Assembly (NCBI GenBank): GCA_025454375.1
Contig: JALOOO010000023.1
Location: 1-37,296 of the forward strand
Direction: 5' to 3'
Source: Leptolyngbya sp. Prado105
GTDB taxonomy: Bacteria > Cyanobacteriota > Cyanobacteriia > Leptolyngbyales > Leptolyngbyaceae
DNA: 37,296 nucleotides
The notes beneath the pieces are model-generated. The model had not been told where the DNA came from. It made no database searches and saw nothing but the letters and a program-made list of their open reading frames with translations. Shown here in pieces: positions 16,076 to 25,181 of the stretch (positions are counted from its first letter, which is position 1; each line of letters starts with the position of its first letter). A program made the position numbers and the translations under genes.

Positions 16076-16742
16076 ATGACCCAACCTTTTATCAAGGAAA
16101 TCGTCGCGCCTGACATCAGCCACATCGTGACAGAAGACGATACGCCTGTGGATAATTTTCAAAGCGCCAAACAACAGCGATTACTGATTGAGCCACTTTA
16201 CGCATCGTGGTCGCAGACCTTACCGTTTATTACTGACGCAAATGTTGGATTGTTCTATGCCTTAAAATAAGATCCAATCGTGCCAGACGCATTCCTAAAT
16301 TTAGACCTGGAAATGCCGACTGATTGGAGTAAGAAGCAAACTCAGACACGTTCCGTGAGCCGGAGGCAACGTACTTCGTCTGGGAATTTGGCAAAGTTCC
16401 TGAGGTTTGCATTGAAATTGTGTCTAATCGCGAAGGCAGTGAATTAGGCAGAAAGAAGGATCTCTATGCTCGGATTGGCGTGCCCTACTATGTCGTCTTT
16501 TTTGGCTAGAGTCAGTTGGGCTAGGGCTAAAGATTTGGCAAGGTGAATTTGAAGCGGTTGAGGGTTCTTGGCTACGCTGGTGCGATCGCGATCAACAATT
16601 GATCCCCACCGGAGCCGAAGCGGCTTTAGTCGCGCAACAAGAAGCAGAATTAGAACGCCAGAAAGCAGAATCAGAGCAGCAAAGAGCCGATCGACTTGTA
16701 GAGAAGTTGCGCGAACTGGGGATCGATCCCGATCAAGTCTGA
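16076..16742 (+). pseudogene. Uma2 family nuclease-like gene, decayed
   Basis: Uma2 (DUF820) proteins have a PD-(D/E)XK-like fold and are greatly expanded in cyanobacteria. Reading all three frames recovers most of one. The first frame covers the N-terminus MTQPFIKEIVAPDISHIVTE and then VGLFYALK. An in-frame TAA at 16268-16270, likely once a CAA, precedes DPIVPDAFLNLDLEMPTDW. A frameshift near 16370 leads to YFVWEFGKVPEVCIEIVSNR and GRKKDLYARIGVPYYVVF. Another near 16500-16520 leads to VGLGLKIWQGEFEAVEGSW and a coiled C-terminal tail ending ELGIDPDQV at 16742. At least three lesions make a working product very unlikely. Its end overlaps the last bases of the convergent ferredoxin gene. Confidence 0.88.
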
Positions 16743-17014
16743 TCCGGATGGAACTTGCGATAGAGCATCGATTTAATCGGCTTGCCTTGGATTAGATGTC
16801 GATCGACGATCGCCCCAACTTCTTCTGGCAGAACGCGATCGTACCAAATCTGATCCGGCAAAACGAGTACCATCACCCCATTGCCACACTGACCCAGACA
16901 GCAGCAAGGCTCAATTGCCACTTCAGCAGGAGCGAGCCTTTCAAAGGCTTGAATGACCTTTGCTGCACCCTGCTTCCGGCAAGCATTATGCTGACAAATT
17001 CGCACGCTCAACAT
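16733..17014 (-). CDS. thioredoxin-like [2Fe-2S] ferredoxin
   Basis: The 93-residue protein has the four-cysteine pattern of thioredoxin-fold [2Fe-2S] ferredoxins: C7 and C12 (RICQHNACRKQG) and C39 and C43 (CCCLGQCGNG). This fold is found in the NuoE subunit and in small stand-alone ferredoxins. Two extra cysteines, C37 and C38, sit beside the ligands. The start at 17014 is chosen because the fold begins there (MLSVRICQ); its ATG shares one base with the TGA of the cysteine synthase gene (TGATG), so translation is probably coupled. This suggests a redox or sulfur-related role with that enzyme, which is inference. Its 3' end overlaps the Uma2 pseudogene by ten bases. Confidence 0.85.
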   Translation of the reverse strand: MLSVRICQHNACRKQGAAKVIQAFERLAPAEVAIEPCCCLGQCGNGVMVLVLPDQIWYDRVLPEEVGAIVDRHLIQGKPIKSMLYRKFHPDQT

Positions 17015-17994
17015 CACGAAACATCTGGTAAAAGACCTTTTGCCGCTAACCACTCTCGATTGAACAATTTCGATTGATAACGACTTCCTCCATCACAGAG
17101 AATCGTGACGATCGTATGTCCCGGTCCCATTTGTTTCGCAAGTGCAACTGCCGCCCCTACATTGATCCCCACCGACCCACCGAGGAATAAACCATCCTTT
17201 TCGAGCAGTTGATATAAGACTCGGATCGCTTCTCGATCGTCAACTCGAATCGCATCATCCGCAGGCGCACCTTGCATATTGACCGTGACACGACTGTTCC
17301 CGATTCCTTCTGTGACAGAATTTCCTTCAGAAACCGTCTCACCCGTTTTGACATAACTATAGAGCGCACTTCCCATCGGATCAGCTAGCACGCACTTGAT
17401 GTTGGGATTCTTCTCTTTGAGATAGAGAGAGACTCCTGCATAAGTTCCCCCGGTTCCGGTTGCGGTTGTCCAGGCATCAATTTTGCCATCGGTCTGTGCC
17501 CACATCTCAGCCGCCGTCGTTTCATAGTGAGCGCGACGATTTGCTAAGTTATCAAACTGATTTGCCCAGATCGCGTTCTCTAGTTCAGACGCAATTCTGC
17601 CGGACATGCGCACATAGTTATTTGGATCTTTGTAAGGCACAGCCGGAACCGTTCGCACTTCTGCACCCAAGGTTCGCAATAAATCAATTTTTTCTTGAGA
17701 TTGCGTCTCTGGAATAATGATCAAACACCGATAGCCTTTTGCATTACAGATATGAGCAAGTCCGATTCCCGTATTGCCTGCGGTTCCCTCAACGACTGTT
17801 CCGCCAGGTTTGAGTAATCCTTGTCTTTCTGCATCTTCAATGATGTAGAGCGCAGCACGATCTTTTACAGAACCTCCTGGATTGAGAAATTCTGCTTTTC
17901 CTAGAATTTCGCATCCCGTTTCATCGCTAAAGCTGTTCAAGCGAATTAAAGGAGTATTCCCGATCGTATCGACAAATCCGTGTTTGATATCCAT
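17014..17994 (-). CDS. cysK: cysteine synthase A (O-acetylserine sulfhydrylase)
   Basis: This PLP enzyme makes cysteine from O-acetylserine and sulfide. The frame opens at 18102, but MDIKHGFVDTIGNTPLIRLN from the ATG at 17994 is the conserved start, giving 326 residues. The PLP lysine is K44 in NPGGSVKDRAA. EGTAGNTGIGLA is the substrate loop, TGTGGTYAG binds the phosphate and LCDGGSRYQSKLFN closes the domain. The GSRYQSKL ending and the ITEDAE-like IIEDAERQG are of the CysK-related branch often seen in cyanobacteria and fungi. It is followed by a ferredoxin gene with a one-base overlap. It is divergent from obg. Confidence 0.92.
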   Translation of the reverse strand: MDIKHGFVDTIGNTPLIRLNSFSDETGCEILGKAEFLNPGGSVKDRAALYIIEDAERQGLLKPGGTVVEGTAGNTGIGLAHICNAKGYRCLIIIPETQSQEKIDLLRTLGAEVRTVPAVPYKDPNNYVRMSGRIASELENAIWANQFDNLANRRAHYETTAAEMWAQTDGKIDAWTTATGTGGTYAGVSLYLKEKNPNIKCVLADPMGSALYSYVKTGETVSEGNSVTEGIGNSRVTVNMQGAPADDAIRVDDREAIRVLYQLLEKDGLFLGGSVGINVGAAVALAKQMGPGHTIVTILCDGGSRYQSKLFNREWLAAKGLLPDVS

Positions 17995-18077
17995 GCCAAT
18001 TTTTGCTTCTAGGTGTTCCCTATTGCCATTCTGACGGATTATGGAAGCGTTTGACACGGCAGAAATTGCAATCGAAT

Positions 18078-19187
<1,110 letters not shown>

Positions 19188-19197
19188 GCACAAAAAG

Positions 19198-19230
19198 AGA
19201 ACTCCGAGATCTTGAAACACCCGGAGTTCT
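19198..19230. terminator. 9-bp stem-loop between obg and the kinase gene
   Basis: AGAACTCCG (19198-19206) and CGGAGTTCT (19222-19230) are perfect complements, placed between the two convergent stop codons. It could act on both strands. There is no long U-run. Confidence 0.5.
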
Positions 19231-19259
19231 GATTCGTGAATGAGTTCTGATTCGCGAAT
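19224..19259. repeat. tandem 18-base direct repeat
   Basis: GAGTTCTGATTCGTGAAT (19224-19241) is followed at once by GAGTTCTGATTCGCGAAT (19242-19259), one mismatch. The first copy shares bases with the terminator arm, so the repeat probably arose by local duplication there. Confidence 0.7.
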
Positions 19260-20077
19260 TATAGAGTGACAGCGCTTCTAACTTGTCCTGCATCCAAGGC
19301 TTGCAATGCCATCATTGCCGACTGAAGTCGCCGTTCTAATGCAGTTTCCGTCATCCATTGCAGCCAGTCTACAAACGCCGGACTGACATCTACGACTGAT
19401 TCTAAGTCAAATCGATTGCCTTTTCGCGGAAGCTGCGACGGTTGAATCCCGCTCAGCGTCGTCATAATCGTCAAGCCTAAGCTATATAAATCCGAAGCCG
19501 TAACCGATCGACCTGTATATTGCTCCGGCGGAGTGAAGTCGTGAGTATTGACGAGCGTAAACGCCGAAGTCCCATCTTGCCGATTCAAGATCGTTTTCAC
19601 TGAGCCAAAATCGACTAGGTGAACTTTACGATCGCCCAACAAGATATTGCTCGGCTTGATGTCCCGATGCACGATCGACGGATTTCGACCTTGCAGATAA
19701 ATCAAAATGTAGAGAACCGACTTGGCAATCTGTTTTGCTTCTGCTTCGGTAAAGGTTCGACCTCGCTCCAAACAATCTGCGAGAGACTTGCCTGCAACAT
19801 AGGTCTGAACCAAGGCTAATGCTCGACCTCCAGGGAGGCGATGTTGAAAATAGCCTAAATACTTTGGAATACAAGGATGTGAGAGAGACTTTAAGATCTC
19901 AACTTCGCGATCGAACAATTTCAGATCATCTGAGCGCAAATCTTCATCGGAACACAGTAATTTCACAACGACCCGTTCTTTTGCATGGAGATCGTGTGCC
20001 AGTAAAGTCCAGCGTCCAGCATGTTTACCTAATTCTCGTTCGACTTGATAGCGATCGCCCAGGATTTGCCCTGCCAT
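19259..20077 (-). CDS. serine/threonine protein kinase, single domain
   Basis: This is a Hanks-type (PknB-like) kinase of 272 residues with little outside the catalytic domain. Seen motifs are the ATP lysine K39 (VVVKL), the helix C glutamate in REVEILKSLSHP, the catalytic loop HRDIKPSN at 137-144, DFGS at 156-159 (Mg site) and PPEQY as the APE-like element. The glycine loop (ELGKHAGRW) is degenerate compared with GxGxxG, but all catalytic residues are present. No transmembrane segment or sensor domain follows, so it is probably cytosolic. Target and signal are unknown. It converges with obg and is divergent from pcyA. Confidence 0.9.
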   Translation of the reverse strand: MAGQILGDRYQVERELGKHAGRWTLLAHDLHAKERVVVKLLCSDEDLRSDDLKLFDREVEILKSLSHPCIPKYLGYFQHRLPGGRALALVQTYVAGKSLADCLERGRTFTEAEAKQIAKSVLYILIYLQGRNPSIVHRDIKPSNILLGDRKVHLVDFGSVKTILNRQDGTSAFTLVNTHDFTPPEQYTGRSVTASDLYSLGLTIMTTLSGIQPSQLPRKGNRFDLESVVDVSPAFVDWLQWMTETALERRLQSAMMALQALDAGQVRSAVTL

Positions 20078-20204
20078 AATTTCACCGAATTCTAGAGCCG
20101 TTATAGCTTTGATAATTTACCAACCGCAAGCTGATATCCTTGTATAGACAGGAATTTGAGCAAAAGTTCATCGCTCTACCCATGTCCTTTATCTCTGATT
20201 TACT

Positions 20205-20942
20205 ATGTCCTCAATTTCCAGTGCTTCGCTGCGTCAACAGCAACATCCCTTAATCCAAAAATTAGCCGATGCGATCGAGCAAATCTGGCAAGACCATTTA
20301 GAACTGTCGCCGTATTTTCTTCCGGATGATTTGGGATATGTAGAAGGGCGAATGGAAGGCGAGAAATTAGTGATCGAAAATAAGTGTTTTCAGACTCCTC
20401 AATTTCGGAAGTTGCATTTAGAGTTAGCTAAATTGGGTTCCTCTCTCGATATCTTGCACTGTGTTATGTTTCCCCGTCCTGAATATGTACTGCCGATGTT
20501 TGGCGCGGATTTGGTCGGTGGAAAAACGGGGCAGATGAGTTTAGCGATCGCGGATCTTTCTGCGCTGAGTCACGATCGCCAATTGCCGACGGATTATCAG
20601 GAGGCACTGAGCGCTATTCCTGAGACGAAATTCGTTCAGCGTCGGGCGATCCCGGAGTGGGGCGATATCTTTTCGGACTTCTGTTTGCTAGTACGTCCCG
20701 GCAGCGTAGAAGAAGAAGATGCGTTTTTACAGCAGGTGCAAGCCTATTTGCAGATTCATTGTCAGCGTGCGATCGCGACGGCACCGACTCCAGAGCGCAG
20801 GGTAGAGATCTTAGCAGGGCAGCAATATTACTGCGCTCAGCAGCAAAAGAACGACAAGACGCGACGAGTTTTGGAGAAGGCGTTTGGTGAGGCGTGGGCT
20901 GAGCGTTACATTACGACGGTTTTGTTTGATTTGCCTGAATGA
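20205..20942 (+). CDS. pcyA: phycocyanobilin:ferredoxin oxidoreductase
   Basis: PcyA reduces biliverdin IX-alpha by four electrons from ferredoxin to phycocyanobilin, the chromophore of phycobilisomes and many phytochromes. The 245-residue protein aligns with the family by [56 protein letters not shown] and [14 protein letters not shown]. Residues E73, H85 and D102 correspond, with a three-residue shift, to Glu76, His88 and Asp105 known as key in Synechocystis PcyA. This marks the host as a phycobiliprotein-using cyanobacterium. A gene of unknown function follows 54 bases downstream on the same strand. Confidence 0.95.
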   Translation: MSSISSASLRQQQHPLIQKLADAIEQIWQDHLELSPYFLPDDLGYVEGRMEGEKLVIENKCFQTPQFRKLHLELAKLGSSLDILHCVMFPRPEYVLPMFGADLVGGKTGQMSLAIADLSALSHDRQLPTDYQEALSAIPETKFVQRRAIPEWGDIFSDFCLLVRPGSVEEEDAFLQQVQAYLQIHCQRAIATAPTPERRVEILAGQQYYCAQQQKNDKTRRVLEKAFGEAWAERYITTVLFDLPE

Positions 20943-20996
20943 TTGCAGGAGTCGTGCGGGAATCTTAAGCAGAGATTTTCGTCTGCGGTGTTCACT

Positions 20997-21479
20997 ATGC
21001 CAAAAGCTAAACCTGCTCTGCCTTGGGAATGTTCGACTCAGTCTGCTTATGTGCCGCTTGCCTTTGAAGGTGAAGTGGTAGGATTTTGCCGCCCCGATTG
21101 TGCGATGGAGATTGCTCGATCGCTCAATGAGGCAGAACTGCTTCAGAAGGCGTTGCAGTTAGTGTGCTACGACTTGGTTGCGCGATCGGGGGGGTCTTCT
21201 GAAAGTGTAGACGAATTAGTAAAGCGCTATCTTGCAAAAGCGGAGCGTCCCCTGCAAGGTGCTGCGTTGGTTGCGGTTTTGTTAAAAGAACGTCAGATTG
21301 ATTTGGATTTGACGGATGACGAATTTGCGAAGTTCTGCGATTCTTATCGATTGTCGCGGGTCGAGTTAAAAGCAATTTATCGCGGGGAAGAGGTGGAAAG
21401 TCATCAGTTGATTCCACTGTCTCGAATCTTGGGAAAAACGGTAGATGAAGTGATTGAAGCCTGGAAGGGGGATGAGTGA
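20997..21479 (+). CDS. conserved protein of unknown function downstream of pcyA
   Basis: The frame is open from 20943, but ATG 20997 (MPKAKPALPWECSTQSAYVP) starts the compact part, giving 160 residues. The N-terminal third has two cysteine spots, WECS and FCRPDC, and is followed by a helical acidic region (ELVKRYLAKAERPLQGAALV, DEFAKFCDSYRLSRVELKAI). The end, LSRILGKTVDEVIEAW, looks like a helix-turn-helix-style segment but is not diagnostic. I do not recognise a family. The position right after pcyA suggests co-transcription; whether it works in bilin metabolism is unknown. A 17-bp inverted repeat follows. Confidence 0.62.
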   Translation: MPKAKPALPWECSTQSAYVPLAFEGEVVGFCRPDCAMEIARSLNEAELLQKALQLVCYDLVARSGGSSESVDELVKRYLAKAERPLQGAALVAVLLKERQIDLDLTDDEFAKFCDSYRLSRVELKAIYRGEEVESHQLIPLSRILGKTVDEVIEAWKGDE

Positions 21480-21785
21480 TCTGTTTCGGCTGCGCTCAAC
21501 GCCCAAATCAAGATTTCTCGCTGTCAGAATTTTCTGCGGATTGAGCGCAGCCGAAACCCCACAGGCTGGTTAATTCTATTTCCTGATCAGACCAAATTGC
21601 AACCCCGCTTCAGGCATCCAGAACGGTTCTCCAACTTGCAGAACGTAATTCCTGTTCACTGATTTGTACACTTCAAATGGGAGGGAAATCGTCCGAATCG
21701 ATTAATTCATCGCTGTTAGGTCATGCAGATGGCAGGTTAGATGGCAACATAGCTCTACTCTCCCAGGAATTGATTTAATGGCGAA
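21480..21785. other. 306-bp intergenic region
   Basis: This separates the pcyA unit from the convergent dehydratase gene. Apart from the 17-bp inverted repeat at 21483-21557 I see no gene or clear signal; the part from 21560 to 21785 shows nothing identifiable. Confidence 0.4.
21483..21557. repeat. perfect 17-bp inverted repeat
   Basis: GTTTCGGCTGCGCTCAA (21483-21499) is repeated in reverse complement at 21541-21557, with 41 bases between. It starts three bases after a stop codon between convergent genes. The arm resembles the dispersed CGGCTxCGCTCA palindromes common in cyanobacterial and other bacterial genomes, so it may be such an element or a long terminator hairpin. Confidence 0.7.
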
Positions 21786-22787
21786 CTAACTCATTTCGGG
21801 TGCTAAAGGGCGACGATGGGAAGCTTTCTCTTTTGCAGATGCCTTTGTCAAAAGTTTTCCAGCTTCTTTGAGATCGAGATTGCCCCCGCTGATGATTACA
21901 CCAATCCTGGCATTGGGAAATGAGACGATTCCTTCAAGTAATGCGGCAGCAGCCAGAACGCCCGTCGGTTCAACTACAATTTTAAGCCGCTCCCATAGAA
22001 AGAACATCGTGCGAAGAATCGCTGCTTCAGAAACGGTCACCATTTCATCAACCAATTCCAAAATGATCGGAAAAGTCAATTGTCCGAGGGAAGGCGTTCT
22101 GGCACCGTCTGCGATCGTATTGGGATTCTCGACTGTTTGCAAAGTCCGACTGTAAAACGATCGCTTCGCGTCATCTGCTTGTCGCGGCTCCACTCCGATG
22201 ATTTGGCAATTTGGAGCGAGATGTTTTGTGGCGATCGCGCATCCTGAAAGTAAACCTCCGCCCCCACAGCAGACTAATAAAACGTCCAATTCGCCGACTT
22301 CTTCGATCAATTCTTTGGCAGCAGTTCCTTGTCCAGCGATCACAGGTTTAGAATCGAATGGAGGAATGAGAATGCGATCGCCCAAAATCTCTTTTGCGAC
22401 TTCTTCGCGGTTCTGAAACGATCGATTGTAAGAAATTACTTCTGCACCATAGCTCTCGGTTGCAGATCTTTTGACTGTAGGCGCATCGCTCGGCATGACG
22501 ATCGTGACAGGAATTTCTAGAATTTCACCTGCTAGAGCTAAAGCTTGACCGTGATTGCCAGACGAGAATGCAACAACGCCTTTTTTCTTTTGCTCCTCGG
22601 ACAGTTGAGACATGGCGTTGTAAGCTCCTCGGAACTTAAACGACCCCGATCGCTGAAAGTTTTCACACTTGAAAAAAACCTGTGCTCTAGTGCGATGATT
22701 CACCGTTCTAGAGGTAATTACAGGTGTGTGATGAGCAATCCCAGCTAAACGATCGGCAGCCGCTAAGAGATCCGAGTAAGCAACCAT
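21786..22787 (-). CDS. serine/threonine dehydratase or hydroxyaspartate ammonia-lyase type
   Basis: This is a fold-II PLP enzyme of 333 residues without the C-terminal regulatory domain of biosynthetic IlvA. The PLP lysine is K51 in RSGSFKFRGAYNA; FSSGNHGQALALAG binds the cofactor ring region and CCGGGGLLSG the phosphate. The short length and RSGSFKFRGAYN are typical of serine racemase, threo-3-hydroxyaspartate ammonia-lyase and catabolic threonine dehydratase, which sequence alone does not separate. Its ATG abuts the TAA of a 94-residue conserved gene (TAAATG), so the two are likely translationally coupled. Confidence 0.86.
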   Translation of the reverse strand: MVAYSDLLAAADRLAGIAHHTPVITSRTVNHRTRAQVFFKCENFQRSGSFKFRGAYNAMSQLSEEQKKKGVVAFSSGNHGQALALAGEILEIPVTIVMPSDAPTVKRSATESYGAEVISYNRSFQNREEVAKEILGDRILIPPFDSKPVIAGQGTAAKELIEEVGELDVLLVCCGGGGLLSGCAIATKHLAPNCQIIGVEPRQADDAKRSFYSRTLQTVENPNTIADGARTPSLGQLTFPIILELVDEMVTVSEAAILRTMFFLWERLKIVVEPTGVLAAAALLEGIVSFPNARIGVIISGGNLDLKEAGKLLTKASAKEKASHRRPLAPEMS

Positions 22788-23072
22788 TTATTTGTGATAG
22801 AAGAACGCGACTTCTTTATCTTTCAATGGTGCGAATCCTGCTGCTTCTAGCATTTGGTTGAGTTCGGCTTGGGGAATGTGTTTTGCACCAATTCGGACGA
22901 TTCTCGATCGCATGGTGTTGGATACTCCGCTGCGTTGCCGTCCTGCTTCGAGTGCCATCACTTTGGTATAGAGATCGAGCTTTTCAGTGGGAATCGGAGA
23001 ACCATCGAAATCGATTCCTTTTGCAATTGCAACGTCGATCGCATCTGCGCCTGTCGTATTTTCTGTACTCAT
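22788..23072 (-). CDS. small conserved protein coupled to dehydratase gene
   Basis: From the ATG at 23072 (MSTENTTGADAIDVAIAKGI) the product has 94 residues. The frame can start earlier at 23084, but the conserved-looking part begins here. It is soluble, rich in Ala/Glu, with QRSGVSNTMRSRIVRIGAKH in the middle, which has a nucleic acid-binding look, and an LNQMLEAAGFAPLKDKEVAFFY end. I remember related proteins in cyanobacteria but no function. The stop abuts the start of the dehydratase gene without a gap, which suggests coupled expression. Confidence 0.65.
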   Translation of the reverse strand: MSTENTTGADAIDVAIAKGIDFDGSPIPTEKLDLYTKVMALEAGRQRSGVSNTMRSRIVRIGAKHIPQAELNQMLEAAGFAPLKDKEVAFFYHK

Positions 23073-23119
23073 AAAACTAAGCAAAATTACCTTTTACAGA
23101 AGTGATTGTATCAGGAAGC

Positions 23120-23974
23120 CTAGACCTGATAACGAATTAACTTAGCTGGAAGTAGTTTTACAGGATTATCAGGAGATTTGATCTTGACGTTAGTCACCTT
23201 TAAATGATGACTTGTTGAAGCTTCAAGCCACTCTCTATCTTTCAGGGGAAAAGACAAATATTTTTCCTCTTTCAATAGCGCAGTCACTTTCAATGAAAAA
23301 TTAGGATCATCAGGAATATTCAGATATTGAAAGGCTTTGCGAGGATGGTCAATCTGCCACATTCCTCGAATTCTTAGGCTTGTAATTCCTAGTGGATCAA
23401 TTTTGTTCACTCTGCCTAATTCGTTCGTAATACTAAACTCAAAATCTTGAATGCTGGCAATTCCGGTGATGATCCTCTGTTTAACATTTTCATAGACTTC
23501 TCGGCTTGCCGCATAACAATCACCATAAACTAGCCAAAGCGATCGCAGTTTTTCGTGCTTTACGCAGCCAATCGCATAAATTAAATCTTTCTCAGTCCAG
23601 GTTTCGCAGGTTCGACATGCGTTTGTAATCATTGGACTATCAGCAAATAGCTTTGCTGATGGATACGAACTATTTAGAGCAATTTGAGAAGACTCTGAAC
23701 TCAGTTTTTTTACTTCTATTGCATCTCCACACGTAATCATTAAATCAGGCGGATTATTTGCATTGCCAAAATATGAATATACATTTTCATAGGCTGCCAG
23801 TCTTGCTTCCTCACTCTGCGAAAGGAGTGTGTTAGCGAAGATGTCTTTGATAAATAATTCTAAAGAATCGCCTACAACGTTAATTCTATTGTGACTTCGA
23901 TAGTAAGTTACAACATCACGAATTGGATTCTCAGCGATCGCCTTTATAGCTTGAATGATGTTCGCATTACTCAT
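23120..23974 (-). CDS. type II restriction endonuclease, NgoPII family
   Basis: The 284-residue product matches the R.NgoPII family, which cuts GGCC. Conserved stretches are NRINVVGDSLELFIKDIFA, YFGNANNPPDLMI, GDAIEVKKL (PD...E-x-K nuclease core, with D of PPDLM and E-V-K), ALNSSYP, PMITNACRTCETWTEKD and SLWLVYGDCYAA. The C-terminal half (DPLGITSLRIRGMWQIDHP) also fits. The frame extends to a TTG at 23989 that overlaps the methyltransferase gene, but ATG 23974, four bases after that gene's stop, is a better start. It lies directly downstream of its methyltransferase, so modification is expressed first. No missing residues are evident; it looks intact. Confidence 0.88.
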   Translation of the reverse strand: MSNANIIQAIKAIAENPIRDVVTYYRSHNRINVVGDSLELFIKDIFANTLLSQSEEARLAAYENVYSYFGNANNPPDLMITCGDAIEVKKLSSESSQIALNSSYPSAKLFADSPMITNACRTCETWTEKDLIYAIGCVKHEKLRSLWLVYGDCYAASREVYENVKQRIITGIASIQDFEFSITNELGRVNKIDPLGITSLRIRGMWQIDHPRKAFQYLNIPDDPNFSLKVTALLKEEKYLSFPLKDREWLEASTSHHLKVTNVKIKSPDNPVKLLPAKLIRYQV

Positions 23975-23978
23975 AAAA

Positions 23979-25043
23979 CTACAATCCAAGACTTAATTGG
24001 AATGTTTTATCAGGCAAAGAATTAGAGACGTTCTCAGTTTTATTTGATTCAAATAGATCAGAATAAATTGCTTGAGCGATCGCGCTTCCAAGTGCCACGG
24101 GAACCGCATTCCCAATCATTTTATATCCATCTGATAAGTCTCGATAGTAGAAGAGAATTTCATCAGGAAATGTTTGAATTCTGGCACACTCTCGAATGGA
24201 TAAACGCCGATATGGATGAGGCGAATCCGGATCAAAAATAAATTTATCTCTATCCGCATGAATCATCTTATTTGCTTGTGGGTGCATGGGTGCATGTCGC
24301 CCGCCCGCTTGAATTGTAAAAGAAGGTTCATCCCAAGAACGAACTCGATTACGCGAAAGATAATGGCTAGAAAAACCCCCAATCATATATTCATGATTGG
24401 GAAACTGACACATTTCTCCGTTTGTTTTATTCTTCTCTTGCGCAGGAATTGCTGAGTTTCTCAAATCCCAGATTGCATCATATAAATTGCGAGGTTGATA
24501 ACAAACTCTTTCTAGTAGATCAAAGTTAAACCGCTTCTTTAAAGAAGCATGATAGCCTACAAAAAAAACGCGCTCTCTATCTTGAGGAACGCCATAATCC
24601 GCAGCATTCAATAGCTTGTGTGTGACTAAATAACCTGCTGCCTCGAAGCTTGTAATAATCGAGAGCAACGCATGAAGATGCTTTTTGTGCAGCATTCCCG
24701 AAACATTTTCAGCCAGAAAAAAGAGCGGTTGCTTATCTTTCAGGATGCGGACATATTCTAGAAAAAGCTGACCTCTCGCGTCTTCTATTCCTTTCTGCGT
24801 TCCAGCTTCGCTCCAGCTTTGACAAGGCGGACCGCCAATGATTCCGACACAGTTAGGAATATTGTCAGAGGGAATGCTTCTGATATCTCGCCGATCTAAA
24901 ACAGTTTCAGGATAATTCTTTTCGTAAGTTTCCCAGATGCTCTTATCGTACTCATTCGCCCAAATCGTACAGAATCCAGCTTGGCTAAATCCTAGATCTA
25001 ACCCTCCACAGCCTGAGAATAAAGAAACGATCGCGCTCGACAT
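23979..25043 (-). CDS. DNA (cytosine-5) methyltransferase, M.HaeIII-like
   Basis: This methyltransferase is expected to modify GGCC and protect the host from the neighbouring endonuclease. From ATG 25043 it has 354 residues. Motif I is VSLFSGCGGLDLGF, the catalytic cysteine is C74 in GGPPCQSWSEAGTQKG, motif VI is FFLAENVSGM, motif VIII is QDRERVFFVG. The target domain has KNKTNGEMCQFPNHEYMIGG, SRNRVRSWDEPSFTIQAGGR and HPQANKM, and motif X is YKMIGNAVP. The target domain closely follows M.HaeIII and M.NgoPII as I recall them. An upstream in-frame start at 25097 is not supported by homology. The gene begins divergently from serA across 212 bp. Confidence 0.92.
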   Translation of the reverse strand: MSSAIVSLFSGCGGLDLGFSQAGFCTIWANEYDKSIWETYEKNYPETVLDRRDIRSIPSDNIPNCVGIIGGPPCQSWSEAGTQKGIEDARGQLFLEYVRILKDKQPLFFLAENVSGMLHKKHLHALLSIITSFEAAGYLVTHKLLNAADYGVPQDRERVFFVGYHASLKKRFNFDLLERVCYQPRNLYDAIWDLRNSAIPAQEKNKTNGEMCQFPNHEYMIGGFSSHYLSRNRVRSWDEPSFTIQAGGRHAPMHPQANKMIHADRDKFIFDPDSPHPYRRLSIRECARIQTFPDEILFYYRDLSDGYKMIGNAVPVALGSAIAQAIYSDLFESNKTENVSNSLPDKTFQLSLGL

Positions 25044-25181
25044 GCACAGTCCACCGATAGATTCAACCAAATATACCGCAAGCCAGTTCAAAATCATGAG
25101 GTCGAACTAGATCAATTGCTCTATCTTCCCAAATCCGAAAACTTCCTGAGTATCAGGGGGAATGAGTTACATCAATCCATT

